NCBI RefSeq assembly: GCF_905171765.1
Contig: NC_053391.1
Coordinates: 146,876,917 to 146,940,916, forward strand
DNA length: 64,000 nucleotides
Direction of reading: 5' to 3'
DNA from: Bufo bufo
Taxonomy: Eukaryota > Chordata > Amphibia > Anura > Bufonidae
Made by a program: the position numbers and the translations under genes. The notes beneath the pieces were generated by a model that saw nothing but the letters and a program-made list of their open reading frames with translations, was not told the DNA's origin and searched no databases. Below are positions 33,387-43,242 of the stretch, piece by piece. The number at the start of each line of letters is the position of its first letter. Position 1 is the first letter of the stretch.

Positions 33387-34249
33387 CGGCCAATCCTCTT
33401 AATCACATTATCCCCCAGGCCCCACCGGGCCGCTTCAGTCGCTGCGCCAATCCGAAACGAATGCGACGCATATTCCTGGGCCGGCAACCCAGCTGCCCTC
33501 AAACAAGACCGAAACACAGCCACAAACTGAAAAACCGACAAACTAGATCCGTCTTGATGCACCAGTAACGAAGCGGAACCACGTGGCCGCACCGCCAAAA
33601 ATTCCTCCACACAGCGCACCGGACAAAGTACGGACCCTATCAAAGGCCGCAACCACAACACTGCCCCTTTACCACCCTGATCCGTTTTGGACCTGCGCAA
33701 TTTACATCGCAATACTCCCTCCTGAACACTAACATCTTCCCTCAACAGACCCCCGGACCCTTTCCGAGTAGCTGACACCAACTCTGATATCCTGAACGCC
33801 CCAAAGAACGCTAAGGAAAAAGCCGCCCTAAAAAGCACTACCTCAAAAGATGAAGCACAAATCCCCCCAGCCTGCTCCCATAACTGCAACAAAATTTCAA
33901 AAGACACTGGGCGCCGCGAATCCCTGCGAACAGCCCCACGGCGATAGCCCTTTAGAGCCTGCCGCACCAAAAAACTCTTGGTCACGTCCGCCATCCCGCG
34001 CAAACGCAACCAGAAGGACACTGCCGCTAACCTCTTGGAAGCAACAGAGAAGGACAACCCCTCACTAAACGATACCCCCAACCAATATACCAACAAGGTC
34101 TGCCACTCCTCCGCTACATCAGCCACCCCCACTTTTTCCAACAAACCTTCCCAAAGCGACCACACTGCCGAGTAGGACGACCACGTCCCCTTACTCACTG
34201 ACCGCCGAATCAAGTCAGCCGAGACCCCAAGGCCACGCTCCAGAGCCAC
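33323..34249 (-). CDS. Tyrosine recombinase of the Ngaro element
   Basis: This open frame of 308 residues has an N-terminal SAM-like DNA-binding part (SKGTWSSYSAVWSLWEGLL, then VASKRLAAVSFWLRLRG). The C-terminal catalytic domain follows. Catalytic residues are R in FFGAFRISELV, H and R in SHSFRIGAATEAA, the GRW turn in IKRIGRWESS, and Y in CFRSYVRP. These make up the R-H-x-x-R-Y set of tyrosine recombinases, which in DIRS-type elements replaces the integrase and inserts circular cDNA. It starts inside the end of the RNase H region and overlaps the hydrolase frame by about 60 bases. The only coding part of this element without a frameshift, besides short stretches. Confidence 0.88.
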   Translation of the reverse strand: MALERGLGVSADLIRRSVSKGTWSSYSAVWSLWEGLLEKVGVADVAEEWQTLLVYWLGVSFSEGLSFSVASKRLAAVSFWLRLRGMADVTKSFLVRQALKGYRRGAVRRDSRRPVSFEILLQLWEQAGGICASSFEVVLFRAAFSLAFFGAFRISELVSATRKGSGGLLREDVSVQEGVLRCKLRRSKTDQGGKGAVLWLRPLIGSVLCPVRCVEEFLAVRPRGSASLLVHQDGSSLSVFQFVAVFRSCLRAAGLPAQEYASHSFRIGAATEAARWGLGDNVIKRIGRWESSCFRSYVRPHLLYGGSM

Positions 34250-35987
34250 TGGGGACAGGACAACCCTTGAACCTCAGCTTCCGGTGCCAATCCTCGAAAA
34301 CGATCCCACTGGAAACGAGAAAGAGAATCAGCTATGGCGTTCTCAACCCCCGGCAGATGAACAGAAACAAAACAAGCATTCAACCGCAAACCTTGTAACA
34401 CTAACAACCTAAGTAATCGCAACATCGGAGGAGACGACGCCGATTGACTATTAATCACCTGCACCACCCCCATGTTGTCACAATAGAAACGCACTCGTTT
34501 ATTACGTAGCCTATCACCCCACAGTACTGTAGCCAACACAATCGGAAACAGCTCCAACAAAACCAAGTTCCCAAGAAAACCTGCTTCTTGCCACTCCACC
34601 GGCCAGGGCCCCATCACTCCACTGTCTACCGCAATATACCCCGTAACCGCCGAAACCCGATGCATCCGAGAATAACTCCAAGTCCACATCAGAGACAGGC
34701 GCCTTCATCCACATTGCCCGGCCATTGAAACCAACCAAAAAGGCCTGCCATACCCGTAAGTCCTCCCTCACCTCCGAGGACAAACGCAAATAGTGAAACG
34801 GAACCACTACTCCCGCCGAGGCCTGTGCCAGCCGTCGACAGAACACCCTACCCATTGGCAATATCCTGCAGGCGAAATTCAACTTGCCCAGCACTGACTG
34901 GACCTTCCGCAACTGTACCCGCCTAGCCCGCACCAAAAAGGCCAAATCCTCCAACAAATCCCTCACCTTGTCCACCGGCAACCGACATTCCATATCCACA
35001 CTATCAATTTCAATCCCCAAAAAACGAAGCACCGTTGCCGGTCCTTCCGTCTTTTCCTGGGCCAATGGCACTCCAAAACGAGCCGCCACCCGTTCCATCG
35101 TTCTCAACAAAACCGAACAAACCCGTGATCCCGCGGGGCCGATAAACAAAAAGTCATCAAGATAGTGTAATACCGAATTCAACCCAGATTCCATCTTGAT
35201 TACCCACTCCAAAAACGTACTAAAACATTCAAACAGCGAACAGGAAATCGCACAACCCATCGGCAAACAGCAATCTACATAAAAACTCCCCTCCCACTGA
35301 AAACCCAACAAGTGAAAACTCTCTGGATGAATCGGTAACAACCTAAACGCGGCCTCGATATCGGTCTGCTGCGTCAAAAGAAGTGTATGAAACTGAACAC
35401 AACTCCTCCGCTATCCCATCATTCACCGCCCCACCCAGCGGAAAGGACAGGTGATGTATTAAACGAAATTTTTTGGGCTCCTTTTTTGGCACTGGCCCCA
35501 ACGGTGATACCCAAAAATCTGGCAGCGGCTGACAAACAAAAGGACCAACAACCCTTCCTGCAGCAACCTCCTTTTCAATCTTCTCAGCCACCACCCCAGG
35601 ACAACGCAACGCCGAGGCCAGGTTCCGCGGTACGGTACCATCACCAACCGATTGACACGGAATTTTGAAACCCCACTGAAAACCTGCCATCAACAATGCA
35701 GCCGCCTCTCTATTTGGGTACTTCTCTAAATACGGCACCATCTCTCCCACCTTCACCGGTGTCACCCCTCTTTTGCCCAACCTCGGGTCCCTTGCCTCTC
35801 CCCCTCTTAAAGCATTTTGACAGACTATGGGCGCCTCCGCAACCGGAGCACTCGTGTCTGAACTGGCACTCGGCCATGAACCGACAATGGCCTTCGTTGT
35901 ATTGCCAGCAACAGCCCTTCCTCCCAACGCCTTGCCCCTCACCGGCCGAGGAACCCCCGGCCCCCCCTCGAAAGGGCATAGACCCAC
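34210..35987 (-). pseudogene. Ngaro reverse transcriptase-RNase H, frameshifted
   Basis: The first frame (35987-35343) contains KKFRLIHHLSFPLGGAVNDG and ends near YTSFDAA. A deletion with frameshift at about 35350-35377 leads to TDIEAAFRLLPIHPESFHLL. Next come LPMGCAISCSLFE and the YLDD catalytic box in LHYLDDFLFIG. RNase H begins at DLELFSDASGFGGYG. It is frameshifted near 34600 and continues NLVLLELFPIVLATVLWG, RFYCDNMGVVQVIN and NAIADSLSRFQ. The order RT then RNase H, with no integrase or protease, is the DIRS arrangement. The 5' end overlaps gag out of frame by about 280 bases. Confidence 0.87.
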
Positions 35988-37631
35988 CCTTAGGAGCCGT
36001 CATCAATTTCATCCAAAGACTAATGTCTTTATGATCCCATCTAATGCTTGGTCTGACCGCCTTCCTCTGCCTAAACTGCTCATCGTATCTGAGCCACGCC
36101 ACACCCCCATAAACCCGATGAGCCTCTCCGATGGCATCCATATAACCGAACAACGCCGAGCAATGTTCCGGAGCCTTTTCCCCCACCACACTAGCAAAAA
36201 TGGCAAACGCTTGGAGCCAATTCTGAAATGTACGCGGAATGAGCCTATACCTCCGTTTTTCCTCCTCCTCCCGCTTACTTTCGTCAGGTTTTCCCCTATC
36301 CAGATTAAACTTCTCTAACGGAAGCAGGGAGAATATCTCCACATATTCATCCCGCCATATTTTCTCCTTAACCTCCTGCTTCAGGTGCGCACCCAACGGA
36401 CCCTCGAAGCAAACGTAAACTTCACCCTTAGCCGCATCCGCCAACCGCACACCATCACCCAGCATACTCCCCTGATTTGCTGACTCCCCCACTGCCGGTC
36501 CCGCAGACAACACAGGTTGAGAAACCGTGCTCTCAGCCCCAGCAACCACTCCCGTACCACTGGCACCCTGCAAAGGCTCCCAAACAGTCGCCGGCGACAC
36601 CGCTGCTCCCTGCCCCAATTTTGTTAATAGCGTCAACATACCAGTTAACAGTTCCTGTGCTAACAACGCAGGACCCCCTCCCCCAACCTGACTAGGCACA
36701 GCATCCCCCATCCCTGCCCTGCCCTCACCGCAACATGCCCAGATGTCCTCTCACCTGGCCGTCCCTGGGAAGAAGACCCAGCAGCCGTCGCTCCTCCACC
36801 ATATGTCACCGACGGGCCCCCACACGATAATGGCACAGCATCAGGCACCTCTTCCTCTGCTAAGACACCTGCCGCCTGGGGAGGATCCGCTTCAAGCTCT
36901 CCTTCTTCCATGCTCCGTCCAGATGATGACCCACCGCTATGGCTCCTAGCGAGGGTGTGGGAACCTGATTCCTGGTCCCTGCCTCCTTGTCGAACCGCTG
37001 AGCCTAAGGACCTCCTGGCCCCGGCCACCGCATTCCCCACTGACCCACAAATCGCCGTCTCCCCTTCATTTCCTGCCGCTCTGCTCCTGCCACACCGCCG
37101 CACCGGGGGCGGAAGCACATCCGGACCCCCAGCCAGCGCTCCATCGTCCTGTCGCCGGCCCACCGCGAGGGGCCGCGACGCGCCACCACCTCGACTGTTT
37201 CCTGCTGCAGCCCTCAGCGCCTGTCCCCTCCTCCCGGCTGAGGCCTCCGGTCGCGCTCCCTCCTCACACTCCGGTTCGCGCAAGGCCGCAGCAGATTCCC
37301 GCCCGACCGCATCACCTCTATCCAGCAGGACTCCCCCCGCGTCAGCAGGTGAGTCCGTAGACCTCTGTCTCCCGCTCAGGCGCGATTCCCTCACGGACCT
37401 GGGGGCAGACCCAGCAGATGCTTGAGCCCCCCCCGCCGACCCGGCCCGAGCCGCCACTGACCTCTCGCTGCGCCGAGGTACCGAACGGCGCGTCCTGGTC
37501 CTCACCTCCACCGCTCCACTCGGATTAGGAACCGCATGCAAAGCCCCAGACAGTTGATCCTGCAGCCACGCCGTCCCGTGCTGCCGCGCCGCGTCTCTCA
37601 ATGCCACCATCAAAGCCTCCAGGTCCGCCAT
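35710..37631 (-). pseudogene. Ngaro gag-like ORF1, frameshifted
   Basis: A likely start at 37631 gives MADLEALMVALRDAARQHG, then a long serine/arginine/alanine-rich stretch. A change of frame near 36680 leads to a second part with RRYRLIPRTFQNWLQAFAIF, GEKAPEHCSALFGYMDAI, then a C-x-C-x-H cluster (CCWQYNEGHCRFMAECQFRH followed by ECSGCGGAHSLSKC). The cysteine-histidine cluster is the CCCH-type nucleic-acid-binding end seen in DIRS gag proteins. The frame ends at 35710, overlapping ORF2. Confidence 0.75.
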
Positions 37632-38032
37632 AACTTCCTCGCTCTCTTCAACTACCCCTAGCCCCTTCCCTCTCTTTCTTTTATAATGCCCGCCAAACCG
37701 ACTCCGACTCCACCCCTTAACTACCTCCCATCTTACCACACTCGCAACTCTTAACCCTTACCTTGCCTGAAGTCCCCCCCTCCAAGTCAAGACGCATTCC
37801 GCTAGGTCTGCGCCCCCGCTACATTGCTATTCTTCCCCTCCCACGCCAAACCCACTTTTTTAAACCTGGTATAAGAGGGAAAAAGTCGCAGATTGCATAT
37901 CAAATAACATTTGCATCGCAATCTGCACCAGAAATACGCCTAATATAGGCGTATTTCTGGATAATAAATGACCCCCTATTGCCTATAATTTATCCTAAAA
38001 TTTATATTGAGCGATTTTCATTTTCATTTCAG

Positions 38033-38217
38033 ACATGAATCAGCAGCTTCTCATCATGGAAATGTTCCTGACCACGGTGTTAAGCCGAATGATCTATCGA
38101 AGGAGATACGAGGAGACACCTGCACTTAATGAAGATGAGGAGACCAAGGATAATCTGCAAAATAGTACAGTTTGTCTAAATGGAAAGGCAATTGATGAAG
38201 GACTTCAAAAGGTTTAA
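38033..38217 (+). CDS. SLC51A: SLC51A (OST-alpha), last coding exon
   Basis: A pyrimidine-rich tract ends in cag at 38030-38032. The first two bases finish a tyrosine codon split at 18657. The exon then encodes [28 protein letters not shown] and a cytosolic tail ending [11 protein letters not shown], stopping at TAA 38215-38217. Human has QVMNCHLLILETFLMTVLTR, MYYRRKD and a short acidic tail at the same place. The basic YRRR after the last membrane helix and the acidic tail (EDEET) are seen directly. The five exons together give 213 residues, against 340 for the whole human protein. No sign of a defect in the gene. Confidence 0.95.
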
Positions 38218-39197
38218 AAGATCCCCGAAAACAATCCTGAGATTATCAACGGAATTAGACATAAACATTTTGTGGAATTTCATCATCTACTCTTACAGAC
38301 AGATGACTCATTATGGCGGACTTTTTTTGAACTAATGGAAATCCCTTTCTATAAGTTTATATTCTTGAGTATGATATTAAGGTGGTCTTCCATTAGATAA
38401 AGAAATATGTGGTATGGCCTTCAAATGGTTAAAAAGAAACAATCTAAACTATACTCAACTTGCCAATCCCCCAGTTTTGCTGTACCAATGGATCCTGAGT
38501 CCCTGCTGCTCTCCGCTTACTGCTGATGTCTTGACACAGCAGGAAATAGATGGGAGTGCTGCTCAGTCAATCACTGGTTGAGGCGGGTCATCGCTGCAGC
38601 TAGTGATTGGCTTAGCGCCATTCCCAATTATTTCCTTCCATGTTTAGACAGGAGCAGGAAGAAGAGTGCAGAGGGAAATTGTGCACAATTGGAATGGAAA
38701 CACCAACAGCACTGGGGGATTAGTAAAGTCATGAGCTAGTCATTTTTTTTTTTACCGTTTCATGGCCATGCAATGTTTTTCTTTTTCTGCTGGAATACCC
38801 CTTTTAAGGTTTTCTTATATTTTGTATGGCATGCAATTCATGTATTATCAAATCTAGTTAAGATTGTGAAAAAAAAAAGTGCATTTGTGTTTTTGGTTTT
38901 GCCTTTGGAGCTACGTTTAGACTTGATATTATCTATCTACTAATATATTTATCTCCCTGTCTAATAGATATGAGATGCATACATGAGGGATAGATCGATA
39001 TGTAAATGGATGAATAGATATGATTTATTTATCTATCCAATCTTATATCTTTGTATCTCATATGCACCATTCTATAGTATATATTGTATGTGTATAGTAT
39101 GAGGTCATACCTAGATTATCAGAGCTTGTGGGTCTCACTTTTTTCATTTTGGGGTATGTTAGTGTTTTAATGGGAACAGTATTAAAGGATTTATCTA
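38218..39197 (+). other. SLC51A 3' UTR/downstream region
   Basis: No AATAAA signal occurs close to the stop. An ATTAAA at 39181-39186 lies 12 bases before the mariner insertion and is only a weak candidate. 38490-38700 looks like a dispersed repeat (caatcactggttgaggcggg). 38930-39060 holds diverged tatc/gata microsatellite sequence. Confidence 0.4.
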
Positions 39198-40852
39198 GAG
39201 GGTGGGCCATTTGTATGGATACACCTTAATAAAATGGGAATGGTTGGTGATATTAACTTCCTGTTTGTGGCACACTAGTATATGTGAGGGGGGAAACTTT
39301 TCAAGATGGGTGGTGACCATGGTGGCCATTTTGAAGTCAGACATTTTGAATCCAACTTTTGTTTTTTCAATAGGAAGAGGGTCATGTGACACATCAAACT
39401 TATTGGGAATTTCACAAGAAAAACAATGGTGTGCTTGGTTTTAACGTAACTTTATTCTTTCATGAGTTATTTACAAGTTTCTGACCACTTATAAAATGTG
39501 TTCAATGTGCTGCCCATTGTGTTGAATTGTCAATGCAACCCTCTTCTCCCACTCTTCACACACTGATAGCAACACCGCAGGAGAAATGCTAGCACAGGCT
39601 TCCAGTATCCGTAGTTTCAGGTGCTGCACATGTCGTATCTTCACAGCATAGACAATTGCCTTCAGATGAACCCAAAGATAAAAGTCTAAGGGGGTCAGAT
39701 CGGGAGACCTTGGGGGCCATTCAACTGGCCCACGACGACCAATCCACTTTCCAGGAAACTGTTCATCTAGGAATGCTCGGACCTGACACCCATAATGTGG
39801 TGGTGCACCATCTTGCTGGAAAAACTCAGGGAAAGTGCCAGCTTCAGTGCATAAAGGGGGAAACACATCAGCATGTAGCAATTTCGCATATCCAGTGGCC
39901 TTGAGGTTTCCATTGATGAAGAATGGCCCCACTATCTTTGTACCCCATATACCCCACCATACCATCAATTTTTTTGTTCCAACAGTCTTGTAGGGATATA
40001 TCCAATGTGGGTTAGTGTCAGACCAATAGCGGTGGTTTTGTTTGTTAACTTCACCATTCACATAAAAGTTTTCCTCATCACTGAACAAAATCTTCTGAGT
40101 AAACTGAGAGTCCTGTTCCAATTTTTGTTTTGCCCATTCTGCAAATTCAGTGTGCCGATCTGGGTCATCCTCGTTGAGATGCTGCAGTAGCTGGAGTTTG
40201 TAAGGGTGCCATTTGTGAGTAGCTAATATCCGCCGAAGTGATGTTCGACTAATGCCACTCTCCAGTGACATGCGGCGAGTGCTACGCTGTGGGCTCTTGC
40301 TGAATGAAGCTAGGACAGCCACTGATATTTCTTCATTAGAGACAGATTTCATGCGTCCACATTTTGGCAAATCCAACACTGAACCAGTTTCACGAAACTT
40401 AGCAAGCAGTTTGCTAACTGTAGCATGGGAGATGGGTGGTCTCGTAGGGTGTCTTGCATTGAAATCTGCTGCAATGACCCGGTTACTGCGTTCACCAGAC
40501 ATCAACACAATTTCTATCCGCTCCTCACGTGTTAACCTCGGCGACATGTCAATGGCTGTAAACAAAGAGAAACTTGTAAATATCTCATGAAAGAATAAAG
40601 TTACGTTAAAACCAAGCACACCATTGTTTTTAGTGTGAAATTCCCAATAAGTTTGATGTGTCACATGACCCTCTTCCTATTGAAAAAACAAAAGTGGGAT
40701 TCAAAATGTCCGACTTCAAAATGGCCGCCATGGTCACCACCCATCTTGAAAATTTCCCCCCCTCACATATACTAATGTGCGACAAACAGGAAGTTAATAT
40801 CACCAACCATTCCCATTTTATTAAGGTGTATCCATATAAATGGCCCACCCTG
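39198..40852 (-). mobile_element. Mariner-type DD41D transposon with long inverted repeats
   Basis: The element is 1655 bp, with TA duplications at 39196-39197 and 40853-40854. Ends are GAGGGTGGGCCATTTGTATG and CAGGGTGGGCCATTTATATG. The inverted repeats extend about 285 bp (39198-39482 and 40569-40852). They reach almost to the stop codon on one side and to within about 20 bases of the start codon on the other. The transposase frame is open. It lies about 1 kb downstream of the SLC51A stop codon. Confidence 0.92.
39489..40547 (-). CDS. Mariner-family transposase, DD41D type, open reading frame
   Basis: The chosen start MSPRLTREERIEIVLMSGER at 40547 gives 352 residues. An upstream in-frame extension would run into the inverted repeat. 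The N-terminal helix-turn-helix region includes PPISHATVSKLLAKFRETGS, SLESGISRTSLRRIL and a GRMKS linker. Catalytic residues are D in KILFSDEENFYVNG, D in FFQQDGAPPHYG and D in PPRSPDLTPLDFYLW, with 41 residues between the last two. That spacing fits the DD41D (Rosa/Visitor-like) groups. No stop or frameshift interrupts it. The protein would bind the inverted repeats and cut at TA. Activity is not shown by sequence alone. Confidence 0.9.
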   Translation of the reverse strand: MSPRLTREERIEIVLMSGERSNRVIAADFNARHPTRPPISHATVSKLLAKFRETGSVLDLPKCGRMKSVSNEEISVAVLASFSKSPQRSTRRMSLESGISRTSLRRILATHKWHPYKLQLLQHLNEDDPDRHTEFAEWAKQKLEQDSQFTQKILFSDEENFYVNGEVNKQNHRYWSDTNPHWIYPYKTVGTKKLMVWWGIWGTKIVGPFFINGNLKATGYAKLLHADVFPPLCTEAGTFPEFFQQDGAPPHYGCQVRAFLDEQFPGKWIGRRGPVEWPPRSPDLTPLDFYLWVHLKAIVYAVKIRHVQHLKLRILEACASISPAVLLSVCEEWEKRVALTIQHNGQHIEHIL

Positions 40853-41490
40853 TACTTTGGAGAATCACCATTTGTTAGTAGGTTTCCTTGAAAATAACCA
40901 GATTAAAAGCAATCTCCTTCTGGGACTCCAGTGATCACCTGTAATTTTTGAGGGACATGGCAGTAAGGGTTTAGTTACCTGCAGAGCCACCACAGGATAA
41001 TTAAGATGGTTGTCCAACTTCTAAGTATCTGACCACTAATGGACAGCAAATAAAACTAATGACTGATGGACAGTAAATAAATCTATTTATTCTAAATTGT
41101 ATAAAACTAGGAAATACGCAGATAAGAAATCGATAAAATGTACAGATATGTCCTCAAACAAATAGCAGCATACACTTTAAAATATGATCTTTACATATGA
41201 TGGCATGTGTCATTTACTCTCATATGTCCCTCTGTATTAATCCTCAACGGGGCTATATTGTAACCTCAATCCAAGTTCAGAGGTCCCCCCATTGATATGG
41301 GGTGTGACCCTCACACACAAAAACAAAAAACACAAAACTGAAAAAAACTAAGTCCACCTAAATAACGCTTAGAGAAGAAAAGTCAGCTGTGTTATCTTGG
41401 TACTATCATCTACTCAGCTGAAATTCGATCCCTTACTGTTCAATACCAGAAGCGTTTCGGGGCTGAAAGTGCCCCTTCCTCAGTGATCTC

Positions 41491-41531
41491 CCACTGAGGA
41501 AGGGGCACTTTCAGCCCCGAAACGTGTCTGG
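41491..41531 (+). ncRNA. Hammerhead ribozyme-like motif
   Basis: Reading along: CCA (stem I), CTGAGGA (CUGANGA box), an extra A, GGGGC and GCCCC pairing around a 7-base loop (stem II), GAAA, ACG pairing with TGT (very short stem III), the GTC cleavage triplet, then TGG completing stem I. Every conserved hammerhead position is present apart from one unpaired A between the box and stem II. The same position is also extra in the motif at 9723. Short stem III hammerheads are known from Penelope-like elements. The inverted partner on the other arm is mutated after GAAACG. Confidence 0.45.
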
Positions 41532-42199
41532 TTATGAACAGTGAGGGATCGAATTTCAGCTGAGTAGACGATAATACCAACATAACACTGCGAACTTGTC
41601 TGTTATATTCAGCGAAAGCAGGAGAACCCAGCCGGTGGAATATAATGACCGAACTCTAGGACCCAGTTCCCTGCAAACTCCCGTCACGTGTACAGAGAGG
41701 GAGAGAGCAGAGGACCACGTGGGACACCTCGTAGGTCCTTATATCTCACAGAACATACAGATTACTGAATCTGCCACACACAGCTGACTACAAGAGCTTC
41801 AGAGCCGGACTGTACAGACTTAACCAGCTCAGATTAATAAAGTACTGGTTTTGATCTTCTATCCATTCTTGTACAACAAGTCTGAATATATTAACCTAGC
41901 TCCAATGTAGTGACTTTATTTAACCTTGCTGACAGAAGTAATCTATATTGCAGACACCTATATACTGGAACATTACCTTGATTTTACCCTTTTCTTCTCC
42001 AAGCGTTATTTAGGTTTTTTTGTTTTTGTGTGTGAGGGTCACACCCCATATCAATCGGGGGACCTCTGAACCTGGATTGAGGTTACAATATAGCCCCATT
42101 GAGGATTAATACAGAAGGACATATGAAAGTGAATGACACTTGCCATCATATGTAAAGATCATATTTTAAAGTGTATGCTGCTATTTGTTTGAGGACATA

Positions 42200-43119
42200 C
42201 AGTACAGACCAAAAGTTTGGACACACCTTCTCATTCAAAGAGTTTTCTTTATTTTCATGACTATGAAGGCATCAAAACTATGAATTAACTCATGTGGAAT
42301 TATATACTCAACAAACAAGTGTGAAACAACTGAAAATATGTCATATTCTAGGTTCTTCAAAGTAGCCACCTTTTGCTTTGATTACTGCTTTGCACACTCT
42401 TGGCATTCTCTTGATGAGCTTCAAGAGGTAGTCCCCTGAAATGGTCTTCCAACAGTCTTGAAGGAGTTCCCACAGATGCTTAGCACTTGTTGGCCCTTTT
42501 GCCTTCACTCTGCGGTCCAGCTCACCCCAAACCATATCGATTGGGTTCAGGTCCGGTGACTGTGGAGGCCAGGTCATCTGGCGCAGCACCCCATCACTCT
42601 CCTTCATGGTCAAATAGCCCTTACTTTCAAAGTTTTCCCAATTTTTCGGCTGACTGACTGACCTTCATTTCTTAAAGTAATGATGGCCACTCGTTTTCTC
42701 TTGCCATAATACAAAATCTAACAGTCTATTCAGTAGGACTATCAGCTGTGTATCCACCTGACTTCTCCTCAACGCAACTGATGGTCCCAACCCCATTTAT
42801 AAGGCAAGAAATCCCACTTATTAAACCTGACAGGGCACACCTGTGAAGTGAAAACCATTTCAGGGGACTACCTCTTGAAGCTCATTAAGAGAATGCCAAG
42901 AGTGTGCAAAGCAGTAATCAAAGCAAAAGGTGGCTACTTTGAAGAACCTAGAATATGACATATTTTCAGTTGTTTCACACTTGTTTGTTATGTATATAAT
43001 TCCACATGTGTTAATTCATAGTTTTGATGCCTTCAGTGTGAATCTACAATTTTCATAGTCATGAAAATAAAGAAAACTCTTTGAATGAGAAGGTGTGTCC
43101 AAACTTTTGGTCTGTACTG
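42200..43119 (-). mobile_element. Tc1-like element, deletion derivative with long inverted repeats
   Basis: TA duplications lie at 42198-42199 and 43120-43121. The ends cagtacagaccaaaagtttg are inverted copies, and identity extends about 250 bp inward on each side. Both ends contain the same coding sequence for the transposase C-terminus. Only a C-terminal transposase fragment remains. Removing the element restores the palindromic arm of its host repeat. Confidence 0.85.
42341..42613 (-). pseudogene. Tc1-like transposase, C-terminal remnant
   Basis: The frame includes MTWPPQSPDLNPIDMVWGEL, with D in place of E at the third catalytic position, then KHLWELLQDCWKTISGDYLL and KAVIKAKGGYFEEPRI. 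The DNA-binding domain and the first two catalytic aspartates are missing. Confidence 0.8.
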
Positions 43120-43242
43120 TATCTGTACATTTTATCGATTTCTCATCTATGTATTTCCTAGTTTTAGACATTTTAGAATAAATAGTTTTGTTTACTGTCC
43201 ATTAGTCATTAGTTTTATTTGCTGTCCATTAGTGGTCAGATA

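Larger units (their letters stand above)
32160..37800 (-). mobile_element. Ngaro/DIRS-type tyrosine-recombinase retrotransposon, degenerate
   Basis: The minus-strand order is gag, reverse transcriptase-RNase H, tyrosine recombinase, SGNH hydrolase. This is the arrangement described for Ngaro-like DIRS elements. Several frameshifts make it non-autonomous. I could not identify the split direct repeats, so both ends are approximate. On the + strand it is C-rich. It lies antisense in the last SLC51A intron, within sequence carrying tcatttattaagaccgg at left and ataataaatgacccc at right, probably an older repeat. Confidence 0.85.
41026..43242. mobile_element. Penelope-related fold-back element, interrupted by a Tc1-like element
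   Basis: The left arm starts tatctgaccactaatggaca (41026) and the right arm ends with its complement (43242). The two junction-proximal sequences meet in a tight palindrome at 41448-41531. About 390 bp (41594-41985) is unique to the right copy. The Tc1-like element at 42200-43119 splits the right arm. CAACTTCTAAGTAT occurs at 41015-41028 and again at 43364-43377, a candidate 14-bp target duplication. The head-to-head truncated copies, long target duplication and hammerhead-like centre resemble the Penelope dimer at 6675-9830. No coding sequence is recognised. Confidence 0.6.

Noticed and set aside
32160..37800. Split direct repeats or long terminal repeats for the Ngaro element
   Set aside because: I compared the regions before and after the coding block by eye and found no convincing repeat, so no ends are claimed.
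39181..39186. ATTAAA as the SLC51A polyadenylation signal
   Set aside because: It is 960 bases past the stop with no supporting downstream element, which is interrupted by the mariner; too weak to call.
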